Source of the DNA: Amycolatopsis solani
Lineage (GTDB): Bacteria; Actinomycetota; Actinomycetes; Mycobacteriales; Pseudonocardiaceae
Assembly: GCF_033441515.1 (NCBI RefSeq)
Contig: NZ_JAWQJT010000003.1
Location: 1,922,001-1,986,000 of the forward strand
Length of the DNA stretch: 64,000 bases
Direction: 5' to 3'
Part shown: positions 1 through 9,344 of the stretch, in pieces
Layout: the number at the start of each line of letters is the position of its first letter
Numbering within the stretch: the stretch's first letter is position 1
The notes under the pieces: model-generated
The model's database searches: none
Told to the model about the DNA's origin: nothing
The model's input: only the letters and a program-made list of their open reading frames with translations
Translations under genes and position numbers: made by a program

Positions 1-580
1 CGTCGAGGGTGACGAGCTCGATGCCGAGCTGCGCGGCGCGCGCGGCCGAGACGTAGGGGTCGTACGCGATCAGCTTGGTGTCGAAGGCGGCCAGGCGCTG
101 GGCGAACAGCTGCCCGATCTTGCCGAGGCCGACGACGCCGACGGTCTTGCCCTGCAGCTCGACGCCGGAGAACGAGCTGCGCTTCCACTCGCCGCCGCGG
201 AGGCTCTGGTCGGCGGCCGGGACGCGGCGCGCGACCGACAGCAGCAGGGCGACGGCGTGCTCGGCGGCGGAAACGATGTTGGACGTCGGGGCGTTGACGA
301 CCAGCACGCCGCGCTCGGTGGCGGCGGGCACCTCGACGTTGTCCAGGCCGACGCCGGCGCGGGCGACGACCTTCAGCTGCGTGGTGGCGCCGAGGACCTC
401 GGCGTCGACCTTGGTGGCGGAACGGACCAGCAGCGCGTCGGCGCTCTTCACCGCCTCGAGCAGCGCGGATCGGTCCGTGCCGTCGACGTGCCGGACCTCC
501 ACCTCGTCACCGAAAACACTCAGCACGGAGGGGGCGAGCTTTTCCGCGATGAGGACGACGGGTTTGCTGGGCTTGCTCAC
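1..580 (-). CDS. serA: D-3-phosphoglycerate dehydrogenase, N-terminal part (cut by window edge)
   Basis: This enzyme oxidises 3-phosphoglycerate to 3-phosphohydroxypyruvate with NAD+, the first step of serine synthesis in the cytosol. Only the first 193 codons are present; the rest lies beyond position 1. The visible part holds the catalytic-domain N terminus (VVLIAEKL near residue 8), the substrate-side ARAGVGLDNVD segment near 73-83, and the nucleotide-binding GLGKIG at 151-156. The start is the GTG at 580-578, which has GGGAG just upstream and gives the usual MSKPSKPVVL-type beginning. In mycobacteria serA1 lies downstream of ilvC in the same orientation, as here, although accessory genes intervene. 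No regulatory site is visible between it and the TetR gene. Confidence 0.93.
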   Translation of the reverse strand, partial: MSKPSKPVVLIAEKLAPSVLSVFGDEVEVRHVDGTDRSALLEAVKSADALLVRSATKVDAEVLGATTQLKVVARAGVGLDNVEVPAATERGVLVVNAPTSNIVSAAEHAVALLLSVARRVPAADQSLRGGEWKRSSFSGVELQGKTVGVVGLGKIGQLFAQRLAAFDTKLIAYDPYVSAARAAQLGIELVTLD

Positions 581-704
581 GATGCGGCTCCCACTATCTG
601 GTCACTTCCAGGACGCTGTGTGTCGACAGACGGATTCAGCACGTCGTTGTGCGCCGGTCTGGCGGAGTTTAACCCGCTGGGCGGCCCCCTGGCGTCCCAC
701 GGTG

Positions 705-1268
705 TTAACTCGCTCGTAATCCTTCGAAAACAAGAGCCAGGAGGCGTTGCATGCCGCCGGGGCCGGGCAGGTGCCCGCCCGCCCAGGATGCCGCGTGCAG
801 CAACAGAAGCAGCTCGTGCGTGGTGACGTCTTCGCGGAGCTCCCCCGCCGCCTTCGCACGTTCCACTAGTTGGGAACCGGCGTCACGCATCGCGTGGCAC
901 GACGCGTACAAGCGGGACGATTCGTCGTTGAGCGCGTCGGCGGTCAGCTCGACCAGGCCGCGGTAGGTGCCGGTGGCGTCGCCGAGGCCGGTCAGCCAGG
1001 TCTGCAGCGCGGCCAGCGGCTCGGGGTGGGTCAGCAGCTCGCGCGCGCGGCCGGCCTGGCCGTCGAAGCGGGCGCGCAGGAGCGTTTCGAGCAGCGCCTC
1101 CCGGGTCGGGAAGTGCCGGTAGAGCGTGCCGATGCCGACGCCGGCGCGGCGCGCGATGTCTTCCAGGGACGCCTCGACGCCGTGTTCGGCGAAGGCGCGC
1201 TGCGCCTCCTCGAGGAGGCGCTCGTAGTTGCGGCGGGCGTCCGCGCGCATCGGTTTCACGTCGGTCAT
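705..1268 (-). CDS. TetR family transcriptional repressor
   Basis: This is a 187-residue one-component regulator. An N-terminal helix-turn-helix spans roughly residues 12-58 (AFAEHGVEASLEDIARRAGV followed by IGTLYRHFPTREALL, the TetR signature). The remaining helical domain should bind a ligand that cannot be named from sequence. It is divergently transcribed from two LLM-class oxidoreductase genes, with 89 bp between start codons, and that gap carries a strong double palindrome. The likely role is autorepression and control of the oxidoreductase pair in response to a small hydrophobic compound (inference). ATG at 1268-1266 is the natural start because it places the HTH at the usual distance from the N terminus. 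Confidence 0.88.
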   Translation of the reverse strand: MTDVKPMRADARRNYERLLEEAQRAFAEHGVEASLEDIARRAGVGIGTLYRHFPTREALLETLLRARFDGQAGRARELLTHPEPLAALQTWLTGLGDATGTYRGLVELTADALNDESSRLYASCHAMRDAGSQLVERAKAAGELREDVTTHELLLLLHAASWAGGHLPGPGGMQRLLALVFEGLRAS

Positions 1269-1299
1269 CGCGCTCCCGACCTTACCGGGTAGCCAATCG

Positions 1300-1334
1300 G
1301 AGGCTGCCTCCGTATATTAACCGGAGGCAGCCTC
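1300..1334. promoter_or_regulatory. Double palindromic operator in the TetR / oxidoreductase divergent promoter
   Basis: Two copies of the 11-bp palindrome GAGGCWGCCTC lie at 1300-1310 and 1324-1334, with centres 24 bp apart. Together they form a perfect 13-bp inverted repeat (GAGGCTGCCTCCG / CGGAGGCAGCCTC) around the spacer TATATTAAC. The spacer begins with a -10-like TATATT for the plus-strand operon. The arrangement fits two TetR dimers closing the promoter; binding by the neighbouring TetR protein is inferred from position. Confidence 0.75.
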
Positions 1335-1357
1335 ATCTTACTGGGAGGACTTCGAGG

Positions 1358-2257
1358 ATGACCCTGATCGAAGAAACACGCACCCGGCTCGGCGCGGTCG
1401 GCGCCTGGCTGCCGAGCGCACCGCTTGCCCCGCCCCCGGACGTCGAACGCGCGGCGACGCGGCGGCTCGCCGAGGCCGGCTACGGCTCGGTCTGGAGCGG
1501 CGAAGGCCCCGGCGGCCGCGAACTGTTCGCCGCCTTCGGCGACCTGCTCGCCACCGTGCCGGACGTCGTGCTCGGTGCCGGCATCGCCAACACCTGGGCC
1601 CGGCCTGGGCGGACCGCCGAAAAGGGCGGCGCGACCCTCGCCCACGCCCACCCGGGCCGGTTCGTGCTCGGCGTCGGCATCGGGCACGCGTTCCAGGCGG
1701 CGAAGTACGGCGAGGAGTACCGGCCGCTGGACCGGATGCGCGCCTACCTGTCCGAAATGGACGCCGCGGCGGCCGAAACCCCGGCCCCGGTGGCGTTCCC
1801 GCGCGTGCTGGCCGCGGTCGGGCCGAAGATGCTGGAACTCGCCCGTGAGCACGCCGACGGCGCGCACCCGTTCGCCCAGCCGGTCTCGCACACGCCGTAC
1901 GCCCGCGGGATCCTCGGGCCGGGCAAGCTGCTGATCCCCCACCAGACGGTCCTGCTCGGCACCCGCGAGGACGCCCGCGCGAGCGTCCGGCGCAGCGTGG
2001 CGCAGTCGCGGCAGTTCCAGGTCAAGGCGTACCTGGCGGGCTGGAAACGGCTCGGCTACACCGCGGCCGACATCGACGGGCCCAGCGACCGGTTCGTCGA
2101 CGACCTCGTGCTCTGGGGCGACGCCGGGACCATCGCGAAACGCGTGGCGGAAGTGCTCGACGCGGGCGCGGACCACGTCCTGCTGACGCCGTCCGCGCCG
2201 TCGTTCGAGTCCACTGTGGACACGCTGGTCGAGCTGGCCCCGGCGGTGCTCCGATGA
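1358..2257 (+). CDS. LLM class F420/flavin-dependent oxidoreductase
   Basis: This 299-residue protein is a luciferase-like (LLM) TIM-barrel oxidoreductase of the kind annotated as MSMEG_4141-type F420-dependent enzymes. Typical elements are GAVGAWLPS near the start, the AHAHPGRFVLGVGIGH segment near residues 94-109 (the HPGRF.LG.G.GH pattern of the family), and the C-terminal DDLVLWGD...AGADHVLL segment. Substrate is unknown; F420 rather than FMN use is inferred from the family. GGGAGGA lies 9 bases before the ATG at 1358. The next gene starts inside its stop codon (ATGA overlap), so the two are translationally coupled and probably controlled by the upstream TetR repressor. Confidence 0.83.
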   Translation: MTLIEETRTRLGAVGAWLPSAPLAPPPDVERAATRRLAEAGYGSVWSGEGPGGRELFAAFGDLLATVPDVVLGAGIANTWARPGRTAEKGGATLAHAHPGRFVLGVGIGHAFQAAKYGEEYRPLDRMRAYLSEMDAAAAETPAPVAFPRVLAAVGPKMLELAREHADGAHPFAQPVSHTPYARGILGPGKLLIPHQTVLLGTREDARASVRRSVAQSRQFQVKAYLAGWKRLGYTAADIDGPSDRFVDDLVLWGDAGTIAKRVAEVLDAGADHVLLTPSAPSFESTVDTLVELAPAVLR

Positions 2258-3066
2258 GCGTCGGGATCTGGCGGTTCTTCGACGGCGCCCCGGTCGGCGA
2301 ACTCCGCGAAACGGCCGCCGAAGTGGAAGAACTCGGCTTCGGCTCGATCTGGTTCGGCGAATTCGCCGGGCGGGAGGCATTCACCCAAGCCGCGCTGCTG
2401 CTGGCGGCGACGGCGAACCTGACGGTCGCCACCGGCGTCGCGCGGTTCGACCAGCGCTCCCCGCTCGCCGCGGAAGGCGCCATCCGGGCCCTGGGCGAGG
2501 CCTACCCGGGCCGGTTCGTCGCGGGCCTCGGCGGGCACCGGCCCGGCGCCCGCCCGCTCACGGCGTTGCGCGAATACCTGGACGGGATGGACGCGGCCGA
2601 GCTGCCGGGCCTGCCCCAGCCGTCGCCTCGTCCGCGGCGAGTACTCGCCGCGCTGGGCCCGAAACTCCTGGACCTGGCGGCCGAACGCGCCGACGGCGCC
2701 CACCCGTACTTCGTCCCGCCGGAACACACGGCGATGGCACGCGAGCGGCTCGGCCCCGGCAAGTACCTCGCCGTCGAGCAGGCGGTGGTGCTCGATGCGG
2801 CACCCGGCGTGGCCCGGGAGCACGTCGACGGGTACGTCCGGCTCGCGCGGCACCACCGCACGAACCTGCGCCGGCTCGGCTTCACCGACGACGACCTCGC
2901 CGACGGCGGCAGCGACCGCCTGGTCGACGCGATCGTCGTCACCGGCGAGGAGCGGATCGCCGAGCGGATCCGCGCGCACCTCGACGCGGGCGCCGACCAC
3001 GTCTGCGTCCAGGTCCTCGCCCGGACGAAGGACTCCTACCGCCGCTTGGCGGATCTGCTGCCCTGA
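2254..3066 (+). CDS. LLM class F420/flavin-dependent oxidoreductase, paralogue of the preceding gene
   Basis: This 270-residue protein belongs to the same family as its upstream neighbour and shares many landmarks: SVGIWRFFDGAP at the start, AYPGRFVAGLGGH near 87-99, RVLAALGPKLLDLA near 129-142 and AGADHVCVQVLA near the end. It is about 30 residues shorter, mostly at the N terminus. Its ATG overlaps the preceding stop codon by four bases, which argues for tight co-expression and possibly a heteromeric or sequential pair (inference). No signal peptide or membrane segment is seen. The substrate cannot be read from sequence. Confidence 0.82.
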   Translation: MSVGIWRFFDGAPVGELRETAAEVEELGFGSIWFGEFAGREAFTQAALLLAATANLTVATGVARFDQRSPLAAEGAIRALGEAYPGRFVAGLGGHRPGARPLTALREYLDGMDAAELPGLPQPSPRPRRVLAALGPKLLDLAAERADGAHPYFVPPEHTAMARERLGPGKYLAVEQAVVLDAAPGVAREHVDGYVRLARHHRTNLRRLGFTDDDLADGGSDRLVDAIVVTGEERIAERIRAHLDAGADHVCVQVLARTKDSYRRLADLLP

Positions 3067-3120
3067 CGGGAGTACGCTGGCGGGGCGCGGTGCGGGCCGC
3101 GTCCCGTCCGAGGAGGCACC

Positions 3121-4281
3121 ATGGGCGTGATGCCCGCCGAAAACCTGCAGCACCCGTACCACCAAGACATCGAGTACTACGCCGAGCGCGCGCTCGGCCT
3201 GCTCGCCTCGGCCGGGGACGGGACGCCCGGCGCCCGCGAGCCGTTCGACCGCTGGGGCCAGGCGCTCACCCGCAACGGCGCCCGCGTAGTCGTAGCTCGC
3301 GAGCACGGATTCGTTTCGTGGCAGGCGCTTCGCGCGCACGTCGAGTCTCTTGTGGACAGTCGCGAGCCGTTCGCCCGCGCGTACCGGGCGGTCGAGGCGC
3401 GGGACGTCGAGCAGCTCGAAACGCTGCTCGGCGAGTTTCCCTGGCTGGTCACCACCCGCGGGACCAACGGCAACGACCTGCTCGGCATGGCCGGCGCCAC
3501 TTGCGACGAGCGGCTCAGCCGGGTCCTGCTCGCCCACGGCGCCGACCCCGCGCGCGGCAACGTCCACGGCTGGACACCGCTGCACCAAGCCGCGTACAGC
3601 AACCTGCCGCTGCTACTCGGCCTCCTGCTCGAAGCGGGCGCCCCGGTCGACGTCTCCGCGCGGGGCGACGGCGGCACTCCCCTGGTCGTCGCCCTGTTCT
3701 GGGGGCACCGCGAAGCCGCGGAGACCTTGGCCGCGCACAGCCTCGCACCAGGCAACCTGCGGGTCGCGGCCGGGCTCGGCGACGCCGTGCTCCTCGACGA
3801 GCTCCTGACGTCGGGCCGCGGCGGCGCCCACCGCGGTTTCTACCGGCCCCACAGCGGTTTCCCGGCGTGGCGCCCGGCGGACGACCCGGCCGAGGCCCGC
3901 GACGAAGCCCTCGCCTGGGCGGCCCGCAACGACCGCACCGAGGCCTTGCACACCCTGGTCTCGCGCGGTGCCGACGTGAACGCCGACGTCTACCGCGGCA
4001 CGGCGCTGGCGTGGGCGGCGGCCCAAGGCAGGCTCGCCGCCGTCCGGACGCTCCTCGAGCTCGGCGCCGACGTGAACCGCCCGGGCACGTTCGGCGGCCC
4101 GAAGCACGGCGAAGGCGTCACGGCCCTGCACCTGGCCGCGCAGTCCGGGCACCTCGACGTCATCCAGGCCCTCCTCGACGCCGGCGCCGACCGCGGCGCG
4201 CGGGACGCGAACTTCGGCAGCACCCCCGAGACGTGGGCGGAGGTGTGCGAGCAGCCGGCGGCCCGGGGGCTGCTCCACTAG
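3121..4281 (+). CDS. Ankyrin repeat protein
   Basis: This 386-residue protein contains several ankyrin repeats. Clear units are GWTPLHQAAYSNLPLLLGLLL near residue 141, YRGTALAWAAAQGRLAAVRTLL near 291 and VTALHLAAQSGHLDVIQALL near 335, each followed by the usual xGAD turn. The first 90 residues are not repetitive and resemble the lead-in found in other actinobacterial ankyrin proteins. Ankyrin repeats mediate protein-protein contacts; no catalytic domain is visible, so a cytosolic binding role is the most that can be said. GAGGAGG lies 5 bases before the ATG. It follows the LLM pair after 54 bp and could be read through from them. Confidence 0.82.
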   Translation: MGVMPAENLQHPYHQDIEYYAERALGLLASAGDGTPGAREPFDRWGQALTRNGARVVVAREHGFVSWQALRAHVESLVDSREPFARAYRAVEARDVEQLETLLGEFPWLVTTRGTNGNDLLGMAGATCDERLSRVLLAHGADPARGNVHGWTPLHQAAYSNLPLLLGLLLEAGAPVDVSARGDGGTPLVVALFWGHREAAETLAAHSLAPGNLRVAAGLGDAVLLDELLTSGRGGAHRGFYRPHSGFPAWRPADDPAEARDEALAWAARNDRTEALHTLVSRGADVNADVYRGTALAWAAAQGRLAAVRTLLELGADVNRPGTFGGPKHGEGVTALHLAAQSGHLDVIQALLDAGADRGARDANFGSTPETWAEVCEQPAARGLLH

Positions 4282-4334
4282 ACAACCGGAGTCTGTAGTC
4301 CGTATCTTCGAAGGCGGACTACAGACTCCGTTTT
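4279..4334 (+). promoter_or_regulatory. Promoter embedded in a 16-bp perfect inverted repeat
   Basis: A perfect 16-bp dyad, CGGAGTCTGTAGTCCG at 4287-4302 and its complement at 4315-4330, flanks a 12-base spacer. TAGACA (4279-4284) and TATCTT (4303-4308) sit 18 bases apart as a plausible -35/-10 pair, so the arms cover the spacer and the start-site region. Such a layout suggests a repressor operator for the NTF2-like gene. TTTT follows the second arm, so the same sequence could also act as a terminator for the ankyrin gene. Confidence 0.6.
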
Positions 4335-4351
4335 GTCCGCTGGGAGGACCC

Positions 4352-5221
4352 ATGACCACACCGCGCGACGTCTTCACCGCGTTGTCCGACGGGATCGGCG
4401 AAGGCCGCTTCGGTGAGCTTTCCGCGCTGTACGCCGAAGACACGGTCGTCGAACACCCGCAAGCCGTGCCGCGGCCGACGCGCCTGACCGGCCGCGCCGC
4501 GGTCCACGAGCGGTTCACCGGCGCCCTGGCGGGCGCGTACCGGCTCAAGCGCAAGAACGTCGCCGTCCACGAGACCACCGACCCCGAGGTCATCGTCGCC
4601 GAATACGACTACGACGCCGAGTCGATCGAGACCGGCCGGACGATCTCGGCCGCGAACATCCAGGTGCTGCGCGTCCGCGACGGCCTGATCGTGCATTCCC
4701 GCGACTACCACGACTACCTGAAGCTCGCGGTCGTCCGCGACGGCGTCGGCCAGCTGGCGAAGGCGTACGAGCAGGCCCCGCCACGTTCGCTTTCACCGGT
4801 CACGCCGGCGGGCGCGGGCACGGTGTTCGAGCGGCTCGTGCACGGCGTCGCGGGCGGGCGCTGGGACGATCTGCCGGAGCTCTACGCCGCGGAAACGCAC
4901 GTGACGCACCCGTTCCTGCCGGGCTCCGGAGTCGTGCGCACGCGCGACGAGCTGCGGGTGCACTTCGCGGCGGGGAAGGCGCTGAACCCGGGCTTCGCCG
5001 TCGCGGATCTGGTCACCTACCAGGGCACCGACCCCGAGGTGCTGATCGGCGAGTTCGCCTACCAGGGCGAATACGGCGGCAAGCCGGTGCGGATCGCCAA
5101 CATCTTCGTCATGCGCGTCCGGGACGGGCTGATCACCGAGTCCCGCGACTACGGCGACCACCTCGCCATCGCGGGCGAGCTCGGCCAGATCCCCGGACTG
5201 GCGGCGAAACTGAGTGCCTAG
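4352..5221 (+). CDS. Tandem SnoaL/NTF2-like domain protein
   Basis: This 289-residue protein consists of two SnoaL/NTF2-like cone folds in series, roughly residues 1-135 and 150-289. Each copy has the same pattern: an N-terminal helix ending in ELSALYAED or ELYAAETH, a central ARG/VREHF-type segment, a DPEVIVAEYDY or DPEVLIGEFAY strand, and a closing RVRDGLI.SRDY strand. Such domains bind small hydrophobic ligands or act as isomerases, hydrolases or cyclases; no specific reaction can be assigned. GGGAGG precedes the ATG at 4352. Its TAG stop overlaps, tail to tail, the stop of the next gene in a shared CTAG. Confidence 0.8.
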   Translation: MTTPRDVFTALSDGIGEGRFGELSALYAEDTVVEHPQAVPRPTRLTGRAAVHERFTGALAGAYRLKRKNVAVHETTDPEVIVAEYDYDAESIETGRTISAANIQVLRVRDGLIVHSRDYHDYLKLAVVRDGVGQLAKAYEQAPPRSLSPVTPAGAGTVFERLVHGVAGGRWDDLPELYAAETHVTHPFLPGSGVVRTRDELRVHFAAGKALNPGFAVADLVTYQGTDPEVLIGEFAYQGEYGGKPVRIANIFVMRVRDGLITESRDYGDHLAIAGELGQIPGLAAKLSA

Positions 5222-5472
5222 GCGCCCAGGTCGTTGAACTCGCCGTCGTCGACGCCCTTCACGAACGCGTCCCACTCCGTCATCGTGAAGACCATGATCG
5301 TGCCGTCGACGTCCGGCGACCGCCGCATCGCGACGTAGGTGGCACCGTCGGTGTGCTCGACGAACGCGTACTCGACGACCTCGTCGAGGGTGACGCCCGC
5401 GGGCTCGCCCCGGATCCACTCCGCCCCGGAAAGGTCGAGGTGGTGCCGGATGTGCGCCTTGTCATCGGTCAT
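5218..5472 (-). CDS. Small DUF397-like protein
   Basis: This is an 84-residue cytosolic protein. Its C-terminal half (YVAMRRSPDVDGTIMVFTMTEWDAFVKGVDDGEF) has the pattern of DUF397 proteins, in which an SPD/SKD turn is followed by a hydrophobic strand and a final W..F..GV.DGEFD helix. DUF397 proteins often accompany XRE regulators in actinomycetes, but no such partner is next to it here. The ATG at 5472 was chosen because it gives a compact protein; an in-frame codon further upstream adds residues without a better ribosome site. Function is unknown. It converges on the NTF2-like gene. Confidence 0.62.
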   Translation of the reverse strand: MTDDKAHIRHHLDLSGAEWIRGEPAGVTLDEVVEYAFVEHTDGATYVAMRRSPDVDGTIMVFTMTEWDAFVKGVDDGEFNDLGA

Positions 5473-5499
5473 GCGACCAGCGTAACGAGCCACCCGGAA

Positions 5500-5556
5500 A
5501 AGCCGTGAAGGCCTCCTTGCCGGCGCTTACGGCCGGCAAGGAGGCCTTCACGGCTT
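5500..5556. terminator. Long perfect hairpin downstream of ilvC
   Basis: Perfect 25-base arms (5500-5524 and 5532-5556) surround a 7-base loop; the core is GTGAAGGCCTCCTTGCCGGC. It lies 9 bases after the ilvC stop and just upstream of the small gene that reads the same way. The strength of the stem supports termination without a clear U tract. The element resembles long intergenic hairpins common in Amycolatopsis-type genomes (recollection, not checked). Confidence 0.7.
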
Positions 5557-5565
5557 CGCGGAAGA

Positions 5566-7123
<1,558 letters not shown>

Positions 7124-7124
7124 C

Positions 7125-9008
7125 TCAGTGCTCGCCACCTTCCGCGGCGGCTTCCGTGGTCTCCACCGAAACCTCGTCGTCGTCGAACAGCGGCCGGATG
7201 CCCCGGACCGCCATGATCTCGTCGTTGCCGGTGCCCGCGGCGACCATCGGCCACACCTGGGCATCCTTCCCGACCACGAAGTCGATCACGACGGGGCGGT
7301 CGTTGATCTCCATCGCGCGGCGGATGGTGGCGTCGACGTCTTCCTTGGTCTCGCACCGCAGGCCCGCGCACCCCAGCGCCTCCGCCAGCAGCACGAAGTC
7401 CGGGATGCGGTGCTTGTGCGTGCCGAGGTCGGTGTTGGAGTACCGCTCCGAGTAGAAGAGGTTCTGCCACTGCCGGACCATGCCGAGGTTGCCGTTGTTG
7501 ATCACGGCGACCTTGATCGGCGCGCCCTCGATGGCGCAGGTGGCCAGCTCCTGGTTGGTCATCTGGAAGCAGCCGTCGCCGTCGATCGCCCAGACCTGCG
7601 TGCCCGGGACGCCGAACTGCGCGCCCATCGCGGCGGGCACCGCGTAGCCCATGGTGCCGAGGCCGCCGGAGTTGATCCAGGTGCGCGGGTTCTCGTACTT
7701 GACGAACTGCGCGGCCCACATCTGGTGCTGGCCGACGCCGGCGGCGTACACCGCGTCCGGGCCGACGATCTGGCCGATCCGCTCGATGACGTACTGCGGC
7801 GACAGCGAACCGTCGTCGGGCCACTCGTAGCCCGCCGGGTAGTTCTCGCGCCAGTCGTCGGCCTGGGTCCACCAGTCGGCGAGGTCCGGCTTGCCGCCGT
7901 GCTCGAACTCCGTGGTGACCGCGGTGATCAGCTCGCCGATGATCTCCTTGCAGTCGCCCACGATCGGGACGTCGGCCTTGCGGTTCTTGGAGATCTCGGC
8001 CGGGTCGATGTCGGCGTGCACGATCGAGGCGTCCGGCGCGAACGACGAGAGCTGGCCGGTGACGCGGTCGTCGAACCGGGCGCCGAGCGCGATCAGCAGG
8101 TCGGCGCGTTGCATCGCGGCGACCGCGGCGACCGTGCCGTGCATGCCCGGCATGCCGAGGTGCTGCGGGTGCGAGTCGGGGAACGCGCCGCGCGCCATCA
8201 GCGTGGTGACGACGGGGATGTTCGTCAGCTCGGCGAGTTCCTTGAGCTGCTCGTGCGCCTCCGCCTTGATCACGCCGCCGCCGACGTAGAGCACCGGGCG
8301 GCGCGACTTCGCGATCAGCTTCGCGGCTTCGCGGACCTGCTTGCCGTGCGGGCGCAGCGTCGGGCGGTAACCCGGGAGGCGCAGCTCGGTCGGCCAGGAG
8401 AACGAGGTCATCTCCTGCAGCACGTCCTTGGGGATGTCCACCAGGACGGGACCGGGCCGGCCGGTCGCGGCCAGGTGGAACGCCTCGGCGATGGTCCGCG
8501 GGATCTCCGCCGGGTCCGTCACGAGGAAGTTGTGCTTGGTGATCGGCATGGTGATGCCGCAGATGTCGGCTTCCTGGAACGCGTCCGTGCCGATCAGCGC
8601 CCGGCTCTGCTGGCCGGTGATGGCCACCACCGGAACGGAGTCCATGTTCGCGTCCGCGAGCGGCGTGACGAGGTTGGTCGCGCCGGGGCCGGAGGTGGCC
8701 ATGCACACACCGACCTTGCCGGTGGCCTGCGCGTAGCCGGTCGCCGCGTGCCCCGCGCCCTGTTCGTGGCGCACCAGGACGTGGCGGACCTTCGTCGAGT
8801 CGAGCAGCGGGTCGTAGGCGGGCAGGATGGTGCCGCCCGGAATGCCGAAGACCACCTCGGCGCCGACGGCCTCGAGCGAGCGCACGAGTGACTGGGCGCC
8901 GGTGACGCGCACCGGCGTTCCCGCCGGGGGCGCCGGCTTCGGACGAGCTCCGGACGTACCGGGCGTCGGCCCGGGTTTCGCGTCGCTGCGCGACGTGGCA
9001 CTGGTCAT
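7125..9008 (-). CDS. ilvB: Acetolactate synthase large (catalytic) subunit
   Basis: This ThDP-dependent enzyme condenses two pyruvates, or pyruvate with 2-oxobutyrate, as the first common step of branched-chain amino acid synthesis. The 627-residue product has a proline-rich N-terminal tail of about 32 residues, as in mycobacterial IlvB1. The catalytic Glu of [10 protein letters not shown] is near residue 82, a central FAD/DHS-like domain follows, and the ThDP/Mg motif runs from [12 protein letters not shown] to [11 protein letters not shown] near residues 478-510. ATG at 9008 is accepted. Upstream lies a leader-peptide attenuator. ilvN follows after a single base. Confidence 0.96.
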   Translation of the reverse strand: MTSATSRSDAKPGPTPGTSGARPKPAPPAGTPVRVTGAQSLVRSLEAVGAEVVFGIPGGTILPAYDPLLDSTKVRHVLVRHEQGAGHAATGYAQATGKVGVCMATSGPGATNLVTPLADANMDSVPVVAITGQQSRALIGTDAFQEADICGITMPITKHNFLVTDPAEIPRTIAEAFHLAATGRPGPVLVDIPKDVLQEMTSFSWPTELRLPGYRPTLRPHGKQVREAAKLIAKSRRPVLYVGGGVIKAEAHEQLKELAELTNIPVVTTLMARGAFPDSHPQHLGMPGMHGTVAAVAAMQRADLLIALGARFDDRVTGQLSSFAPDASIVHADIDPAEISKNRKADVPIVGDCKEIIGELITAVTTEFEHGGKPDLADWWTQADDWRENYPAGYEWPDDGSLSPQYVIERIGQIVGPDAVYAAGVGQHQMWAAQFVKYENPRTWINSGGLGTMGYAVPAAMGAQFGVPGTQVWAIDGDGCFQMTNQELATCAIEGAPIKVAVINNGNLGMVRQWQNLFYSERYSNTDLGTHKHRIPDFVLLAEALGCAGLRCETKEDVDATIRRAMEINDRPVVIDFVVGKDAQVWPMVAAGTGNDEIMAVRGIRPLFDDDEVSVETTEAAAEGGEH

Positions 9009-9091
9009 CGGTTCTGCCTCGTGGGTCTCGGTGTCACTCGTTCGGGTCAGTTTGGTGCGGTGGGGCGAAGAAGCTCTTCTCCTTGGGCAAC

Positions 9092-9127
9092 AAAAAACCC
9101 TCGCCGACCGTAAGGTCGCACGAGGGT
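9092..9127 (-). terminator. ilvB attenuator (intrinsic terminator)
   Basis: Read on the minus strand, a stem ACCCTCG...CGAGGGT continues into CGACC/GGTCG, closes on a TTAC loop and is followed by six T residues. It lies between the leader peptide and ilvB, 83 bases before the start codon, where an attenuator is expected. Stalling at branched-chain codons in the leader should decide whether it forms. Confidence 0.8.
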
Positions 9128-9129
9128 CG

Positions 9130-9170
9130 CGCGTCGACGCAGCGGAAGGACTTCCCTAAGCGTCGACGCG
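9130..9170 (-). ncRNA. Leader hairpin overlapping the end of the ilvB leader peptide
   Basis: Two 11-base arms (CGCGTCGACGC and its complement) at 9130-9140 and 9160-9170 can pair around a 19-base loop. The 5' arm in the RNA covers the last codons of the leader peptide, so a translating ribosome would open it. It is a good candidate for the pause or anti-anti-terminator stem of the attenuator; alternative pairing with the terminator was not computed. Confidence 0.55.
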
Positions 9171-9203
9171 CTTGGGAAGTACGAGGCCGGTCAGCGGTGT
9201 CAC
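9156..9203 (-). CDS. ilvB leader peptide, 15 residues
   Basis: GTG at 9203-9201 opens a short frame encoding MTPLTGLVLPKRVDA and ending in TAG at 9158-9156. Five of its 15 residues are Leu or Val, clustered as LTGLVL, which suits ribosome-stalling control of acetolactate synthase. The ending LPKRV resembles, from memory, the ilvB leader peptides of streptomycetes. The start codon lies about 7 bases after the -10 hexamer, so translation is probably leaderless. The attenuator terminator follows 29 bases after the stop codon. Confidence 0.72.
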   Translation of the reverse strand: MTPLTGLVLPKRVDA

Positions 9204-9210
9204 GGCGATG

Positions 9211-9240
9211 ACGCTAGCCGCAACGCCGCGCGGGTGTCAA
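9211..9240 (-). promoter_or_regulatory. ilvBNC promoter
   Basis: On the minus strand a consensus TTGACA (9240-9235) is followed after 18 bases by TAGCGT (9216-9211). The predicted start site coincides with the GTG of the leader peptide. This is one of the few near-consensus -35 boxes in the window. Confidence 0.72.
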
Positions 9241-9249
9241 CTCTGCGGG

Positions 9250-9278
9250 ACGGTGTGTCCGGATGCTGGACACACCGT
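9250..9278. promoter_or_regulatory. Perfect 11-bp inverted repeat upstream of the ilvB promoter
   Basis: ACGGTGTGTCC and GGACACACCGT pair perfectly around the 7-base spacer GGATGCT. The repeat ends 9 bp upstream of the ilvB -35 box and lies 67 bp before the divergent PH-domain gene. Its position suits an activator or a shared operator, but the protein is unknown. It has no T tract. Confidence 0.45.
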
Positions 9279-9344
9279 GGGGTGCGTGTCACGCCTGCGC
9301 GACCCGGGTTCGGGCCGGTCGGGGCGGCGGTGCACCATTTCGGG

